Positions 6,208 through 9,337 of a DNA stretch of 9,337 nt are shown piece by piece (within the stretch, counting starts at the first letter, position 1; every line of letters starts with the position of its first letter). Position numbers and translations under genes: made by a program. This DNA comes from Planctomycetaceae bacterium (GTDB lineage: Bacteria > Planctomycetota > Planctomycetia > Pirellulales > Pirellulaceae). Under the pieces are notes generated by a model. It was not told the origin of the DNA and did no database searches. It saw nothing but the letters and a program-made list of their open reading frames with translations. The DNA is taken from contig SKVE01000940.1 of the NCBI GenBank assembly GCA_007129635.1, forward strand, positions 1-9,337, given 5' to 3'.

Positions 6208-7181
6208 ACGGGGCCGATCCTTTGCCGTCGAAAACCCGTCTGTTGGATTATTTACGACTGATGCGGGTTTCCAACGTCTTCACCGTCGTGGCCGATGTGT
6301 CGATGGGTTTTTTGCTGGTTCGGCCCGGACTGGCTCCCGTTGGTGTGCTGGTGGCGTTGATCGCTGCATCGATCTTGCTGTATTCGGCAGGCATGGTGTT
6401 CAACGATGTCTTTGACTTTCCACGAGATCGCCGCGAGCGACCGGAGCGGCCGATCCCGTCTGGAAGGATTTCTTTGAAGACGGCCCGACGACTGGGTGTG
6501 GCTCTGCTGCTGGCCGGATGGATCGCAGGCTGGTCAGCCGGATTTCTTCCGGGAGCGGTCAGCGATTGGGGTTGGCGAGGCGGGGTGATCGCCACCTTGC
6601 TGGTCGTCATGATCCTGGCGTACAACCGCGTGCTGAAGCACACGCCGGCCGGGCCTTTGGCGATGGGATCCTGCCGATTACTGAATGTTCTGCTGGGCAT
6701 GAGCGCTGGAGTGCCGCTGACCGACGATGCGAACATCATGGGTTTCGGGGCGGCGCAGCTCGTTGCGTCGGCGGGCATCGGCATCTACGTCACGGGCATC
6801 ACCTGGTTTGCGCGCAGCGAGGCCACAACCAGCCAACGCGGCCAATTGGGGTTGGCGATCGGTACCATGATGCTGGGCATTGGGATGCTGGGAATGGTCC
6901 ATCGTCTGTTGATCCAGCAGCAGGGGGCTCCGCTGGTACTGCTGGAACCTTATTGGTGGATGTTGCTGGGAATGCTGGCAATCCCCATCCTGCGGCGGTG
7001 CACGATCGCGATCTCGGACCCCAAACCTCGGCAAGTGCAACTGGCGGTCCGGCACGCGTTGTGGTCGTTGATCATGTTGGACGCGGCCTTGGTCCTGTTG
7101 GTGCATCAGGAGCTTGCGCTCGCGATCGTCGCTTTATTGATCCCGACGGCTATCCTCGGAAAATGGATAGCCTCCACCTGA
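6204..7181 (+). CDS. UbiA-family membrane prenyltransferase, EboC-like
   Basis: A 325-residue polytopic membrane protein. UbiA enzymes transfer isoprenoid chains to aromatic or other acceptors inside the membrane. The first Asp-rich motif is intact: NDVFDFPRD (Asn67, Asp68, Asp71, Asp75), followed by [12 protein letters not shown] (79-90). The second region, [26 protein letters not shown] (from 140), resembles the EboC subgroup (LKH..GPLxMGxCRxLNxLLG) rather than UbiA or MenA, and the usual second DxxxD is not evident. Hydrophobic segments cover roughly 45-62, 98-115, 127-140, 180-202, 214-232, 252-264 and 287-318. EboC belongs to the ebo cluster, linked to traffic of secondary-metabolite precursors; no other ebo gene is in the window, so subgroup and substrate are inference. 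Its ATG overlaps the pyrB stop and pgsA follows after 15 bp. Confidence 0.85.
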   Translation: MNGADPLPSKTRLLDYLRLMRVSNVFTVVADVSMGFLLVRPGLAPVGVLVALIAASILLYSAGMVFNDVFDFPRDRRERPERPIPSGRISLKTARRLGVALLLAGWIAGWSAGFLPGAVSDWGWRGGVIATLLVVMILAYNRVLKHTPAGPLAMGSCRLLNVLLGMSAGVPLTDDANIMGFGAAQLVASAGIGIYVTGITWFARSEATTSQRGQLGLAIGTMMLGIGMLGMVHRLLIQQQGAPLVLLEPYWWMLLGMLAIPILRRCTIAISDPKPRQVQLAVRHALWSLIMLDAALVLLVHQELALAIVALLIPTAILGKWIAST

Positions 7182-7196
7182 ATCGGAGCCGGTACG

Positions 7197-7778
7197 ATGA
7201 TCCAGGATCCTCCACCGAAAAGTATTTGGAACATCCCCAATGCACTGACAGCGCTGCGTTTCGTGTTAGCGATCGTCGTGTTCGTGCTGATACCGCTGCA
7301 ATGGTTTTTTGCGGCTTTCGTGGTGTTCGTCATCGCCGCTTCGACCGACTGGGTCGACGGCTATTGGGCGCGCCGTTTTGGGCAGACGACCCAATTGGGC
7401 AGGATCTTCGATCCGTTCGTCGACAAGATCATCATCTGCGGTGCGTTCATTTTCTTGGCAGCCGAGTCGGGATCGGGGATCGTTGCCTGGATGGCCGTCG
7501 TCATCGTCGCTCGCGAGATGCTGGTCACCGCGTTGCGAGGTTTCATCGAGCAGCATGGGGGCGATTTTTCTGCCAAGATGTCCGGCAAACTGAAGATGGT
7601 TTTCCAGTGCATCGCGGCCGGTGCCAGTCTGTTGGTGTTGAGCTATGCTGATGCGGCACCACCGGATTGGATGGCTGGGACGCTGGTCGTTTCGGTCTGG
7701 CTGGCCGTTCTGTCGACGATCTACTCCGGCTTGGAATATGTCGTCGTCGCCTTACGATCCCTGCAACAAGCTGGTTAG
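7197..7778 (+). CDS. pgsA: CDP-alcohol phosphatidyltransferase, PgsA-type
   Basis: A 193-residue inner-membrane enzyme. The family swaps CMP in a CDP-alcohol for another alcohol; the PgsA type makes phosphatidylglycerol phosphate from CDP-diacylglycerol and glycerol 3-phosphate. The catalytic motif D-x2-D-G-x2-A-R-x8-G-x3-D-x3-D is complete at Asp51, Asp54, Gly55, Ala58, Arg59, Gly68, Asp72 and Asp76. The N-terminal WNIPNALTALRF and the later AREMLVTALRGF are typical of glycerol-phosphate-using members, as is the length. Several hydrophobic segments (about 20-48, 77-105, 136-150, 160-180) fit a six-helix fold. The ATG at 7197 has GGAG eight bases upstream. The gene sits in the pyrB operon, 15 bp after the UbiA-like gene and 8 bp before the CPBP protease gene. 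Another alcohol acceptor is possible but less likely. Confidence 0.88.
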   Translation: MIQDPPPKSIWNIPNALTALRFVLAIVVFVLIPLQWFFAAFVVFVIAASTDWVDGYWARRFGQTTQLGRIFDPFVDKIIICGAFIFLAAESGSGIVAWMAVVIVAREMLVTALRGFIEQHGGDFSAKMSGKLKMVFQCIAAGASLLVLSYADAAPPDWMAGTLVVSVWLAVLSTIYSGLEYVVVALRSLQQAG

Positions 7779-7786
7779 CGATTCCC

Positions 7787-8737
7787 ATGATCGCCAACGT
7801 TCTGCCCCTTGCCCTGGCCGCATTTCTCGTCGCTTCCGTCTGCGGTTGGGCATGGGTCTTTCGGCAAGTGGTCGCCGGTCGGCAGCCTGTGCCTTTCCAG
7901 ACGACTCGGAGGGTTCCATGGACATTGATGGATCTCCTTGTGTTTGTCTATGTGTTCCTGCTGCTCCAGTTGGGCGGTGGTGGCATCGTTCGAATCGTGC
8001 TGGGATTGGGGCTGGACATCGATTTGGACTCAGTACCCCTGGGGGTGCGGGCCGCGTTGATGCTGGGCGGCGCGACAGCCACGCTGGTCACCACGCTGGT
8101 TTCGGTCCTGCTGGTGCGATGGATGGCAGGCGCGACTTGGCGGGATCTGGGCGTGGATGGACGGTTCTTGGTCCAGGACGTGGCGATCGGCCTAGCCGCC
8201 TTTGTCCTGCTGGCTCCGCCCGTCTACGCCCTGCAAATGCTGCTGGTCCAATGGTTTCCCTCGGAACACCCCTTGATCAAGCTGCTGCAAGAACGACCGG
8301 ATCCCATTTTTTTGGGGATCAGTGCTTTCGCTGCGGTGATCGTCGCACCTGTCGCCGAGGAATATTTTTTTCGGGTGCTCGTTCAGGGATGGTTACACAA
8401 GCTGCACTGCAGTGGCGGCGCGATGACCAGTTGGATTCGCATCCCCCCACGATCAGACGATCCCGGGATGGCCGGCGAGTCGGAGACGGGGGAGGAACAG
8501 ACGCTGACCGATCCGGCCTCGATGGGAACTTGGCCAATCGTCGCCAGCGCCGGCCTGTTTGCCGTGTTGCATGCATCCCACGGCCCCGACCCCATCCCGC
8601 TGTTCGTCCTAGCGCTCGGCTTAGGCTATTTGTATCGGCAGACTCATCGCATTCTGCCCTGCATCCTCGTCCATCTACTGCTGAACCTTTGCAGCCTGAC
8701 CGCCCTGCTCCTGACCCTTAACGATTTCGGCAACTGA
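7787..8737 (+). CDS. CPBP-family intramembrane metalloprotease
   Basis: A 316-residue polytopic membrane protein of the CPBP (CAAX protease/bacteriocin-processing, Rce1-like) family. All three catalytic motifs are present: EEYFFR (Glu191, Glu192, Arg196), FAVLH (Phe258 to His262) and HLLLN (His296, Asn300). Hydrophobic segments precede them at about 4-25, 48-75, 88-112, 131-152 and 174-190. Members cleave prenylated or other peptides within membranes; many bacterial ones have no known substrate. The stretch between the first and second motifs (about 205-250) is longer than usual and carries a hydrophilic loop rich in Asp, Glu, Gly and Ser (SDDPGMAGESETGEEQ), which would sit outside the membrane. 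The ATG at 7787 comes 8 bp after the pgsA stop and begins directly with a hydrophobic helix; an upstream TTG inside pgsA is less likely. This is the last gene of the pyrB operon visible here. Confidence 0.87.
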   Translation: MIANVLPLALAAFLVASVCGWAWVFRQVVAGRQPVPFQTTRRVPWTLMDLLVFVYVFLLLQLGGGGIVRIVLGLGLDIDLDSVPLGVRAALMLGGATATLVTTLVSVLLVRWMAGATWRDLGVDGRFLVQDVAIGLAAFVLLAPPVYALQMLLVQWFPSEHPLIKLLQERPDPIFLGISAFAAVIVAPVAEEYFFRVLVQGWLHKLHCSGGAMTSWIRIPPRSDDPGMAGESETGEEQTLTDPASMGTWPIVASAGLFAVLHASHGPDPIPLFVLALGLGYLYRQTHRILPCILVHLLLNLCSLTALLLTLNDFGN

Positions 8738-8896
8738 GAGCTGCCACAATATCTTTATTTTGAGGCATCTAGGGAGACTGGGGGGCGCTGGAAGACATTG
8801 CCTGAAGATGGGAAACGTTTTATTGATCTAGCTGTGATAGTTCGATGAATAGTAACGAAGAATCTCGTCGTTTCGATTGAATAGGGGTCGTTCCGA
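8738..8896. other. Spacer after the pyrB operon
   Basis: This 159-bp spacer is more AT-rich than its surroundings. It shows no convincing intrinsic terminator. An 11-codon open frame (8845-8880) is too short to support. Promoter-like sequence for the following gene is poor: TTGATC near 8823-8828 has only weak partners downstream. Confidence 0.4.
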
Positions 8897-9337
8897 ATGA
8901 ACCATCGCTTGCTGATCTCCGCTCTGGTCATTCTGTTCGCTGCAGCCACGGCGGACAGTTGGTCCCAGGAGTCCGTGAAAATCGCTCATCGTCGCGAGTC
9001 GCTCATCGATCTGTTTCAGCAGAGACTGTGCAATATTCTGTGCGACTGTCATCAAGCAACGAAGGGCCACCACGCCGATGTCAAAAAGGCCGCGGTGCAA
9101 AAGGCCCCCGTGCAAAAGGGCCCCGTGCAAAAAGGCCCCGTGCAAAAGGGCGATTGCAGGCGAGAGGTCGGCGATCTGGCGGTGGTTTTTGAACCGTGCA
9201 GCCCCGTCCGAACTCGCCCCGTTGTCGATTTGATGACCCGCTGGAGCGGAGGCCTGCCGCAGATATTCCCTCGACTTGGCGCGACATCGTCTTCCAAGGG
9301 TGGTAAATCGGGGGTCAGAGGCGATCCTGTTCAACGC
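8897..9337 (+). CDS. Secreted VQK-repeat protein, 3' end beyond window
   Basis: An open frame of 147 codons that runs off the right edge. It starts at the first ATG after an in-frame TAG (8882-8884), with AGGGG nine bases upstream. The N-terminus MNHRLLISALVILFAAATAD is a good Sec signal peptide with a likely cleavage around residues 18-23. The mature part has a Cys cluster CNILCDCH (Cys45, Cys49, Cys51), then a five-residue tandem repeat at 62-86 (VKKAA, VQKAP, VQKGP, VQKGP, VQKGD), then Cys87 and Cys101 in FEPCSP, and a Gly/Ser/Lys-rich stretch near the edge. I do not recognise the family. A cationic, possibly cell-envelope-bound protein is inferred. The opposite strand is also open over this stretch (8828-9334), but that frame lacks a signal peptide or domain. 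Confidence 0.65.
   Translation, partial: MNHRLLISALVILFAAATADSWSQESVKIAHRRESLIDLFQQRLCNILCDCHQATKGHHADVKKAAVQKAPVQKGPVQKGPVQKGDCRREVGDLAVVFEPCSPVRTRPVVDLMTRWSGGLPQIFPRLGATSSSKGGKSGVRGDPVQR
9080..9154 (+). repeat. 15-bp tandem repeat, five units
   Basis: Units begin at 9080 (degenerate), 9095, 9110, 9125 and 9140. The consensus is GTGCAAAAGGGCCCC, in frame with the secreted protein and encoding Val-Gln-Lys-Gly-Pro. The unit length is a multiple of three, so gain or loss of copies would keep the frame. The three central units differ by only one or two bases, which points to recent duplication. Confidence 0.85.

Noticed and set aside
835..7181. An ebo-type cluster formed by the TIM-barrel protein and the EboC-like protein
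   Set aside because: The ebo cluster includes a TIM-barrel protein, but the one here is Tat-exported, over 4 kb away on the other strand, and has no EboE-specific feature I can identify.
8828..9334. Minus-strand open frame of 168 codons with LLHG-type repeats
   Set aside because: The repeats mirror the VQKGP units on the plus strand. It has no signal peptide, domain or clear ribosome binding site, whereas the plus-strand frame has a signal peptide and a plausible ribosome binding site.

Overview
The window reads as chromosome of a moderately GC-rich bacterium, most likely a planctomycete of the Pirellulaceae/Rhodopirellula type. This is an inference from gene content: a Tat-exported sugar-isomerase-like TIM barrel, a SUMF1-domain protein, a REP-associated tyrosine transposase beginning MPRPPRIQF, and a short secreted Lys/Gln/Pro repeat protein. 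No rRNA, tRNA or CRISPR array is visible.

Layout. Positions 1-360 hold no gene I can support. Positions about 176-758 hold a decayed RAYT transposase relic (core 360-681, minus strand), bracketed by a 26-bp imperfect inverted repeat. Next come three minus-strand genes: a PH-domain membrane protein (2810-3454) and a SUMF1-domain protein (1923-2789), 20 bp apart and probably co-transcribed, then a Tat-exported TIM-barrel sugar isomerase/epimerase-like protein (835-1800) with its own good promoter. A divergent regulatory region (3455-3696) separates these from nrdR (3697-4152, plus), the repressor of ribonucleotide reductase genes. A GGDEF diguanylate cyclase (4097-5020, minus) converges on nrdR and overlaps its 3' end by 56 bp.

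From 5121 a plus-strand operon begins: promoter with a dyad, pyrB (aspartate carbamoyltransferase), a UbiA-family membrane prenyltransferase resembling EboC (4-bp ATGA overlap with pyrB), pgsA-type CDP-alcohol phosphatidyltransferase (15-bp gap) and a CPBP-family intramembrane protease (8-bp gap). It joins pyrimidine synthesis, phospholipid synthesis and two integral-membrane enzymes in one transcript. The window closes with the start of a secreted protein (8897 to the edge) carrying a 15-bp/5-residue tandem repeat.

Most of the window is ordinary housekeeping sequence. The parts that merit a second look are the pyrB-eboC-like-pgsA-CPBP operon with its promoter dyad, the repeat protein at the right edge, the RAYT relic with its inverted repeats, and the antisense overlap at the nrdR 3' end. 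I see no convincing evidence of a wholly new system.
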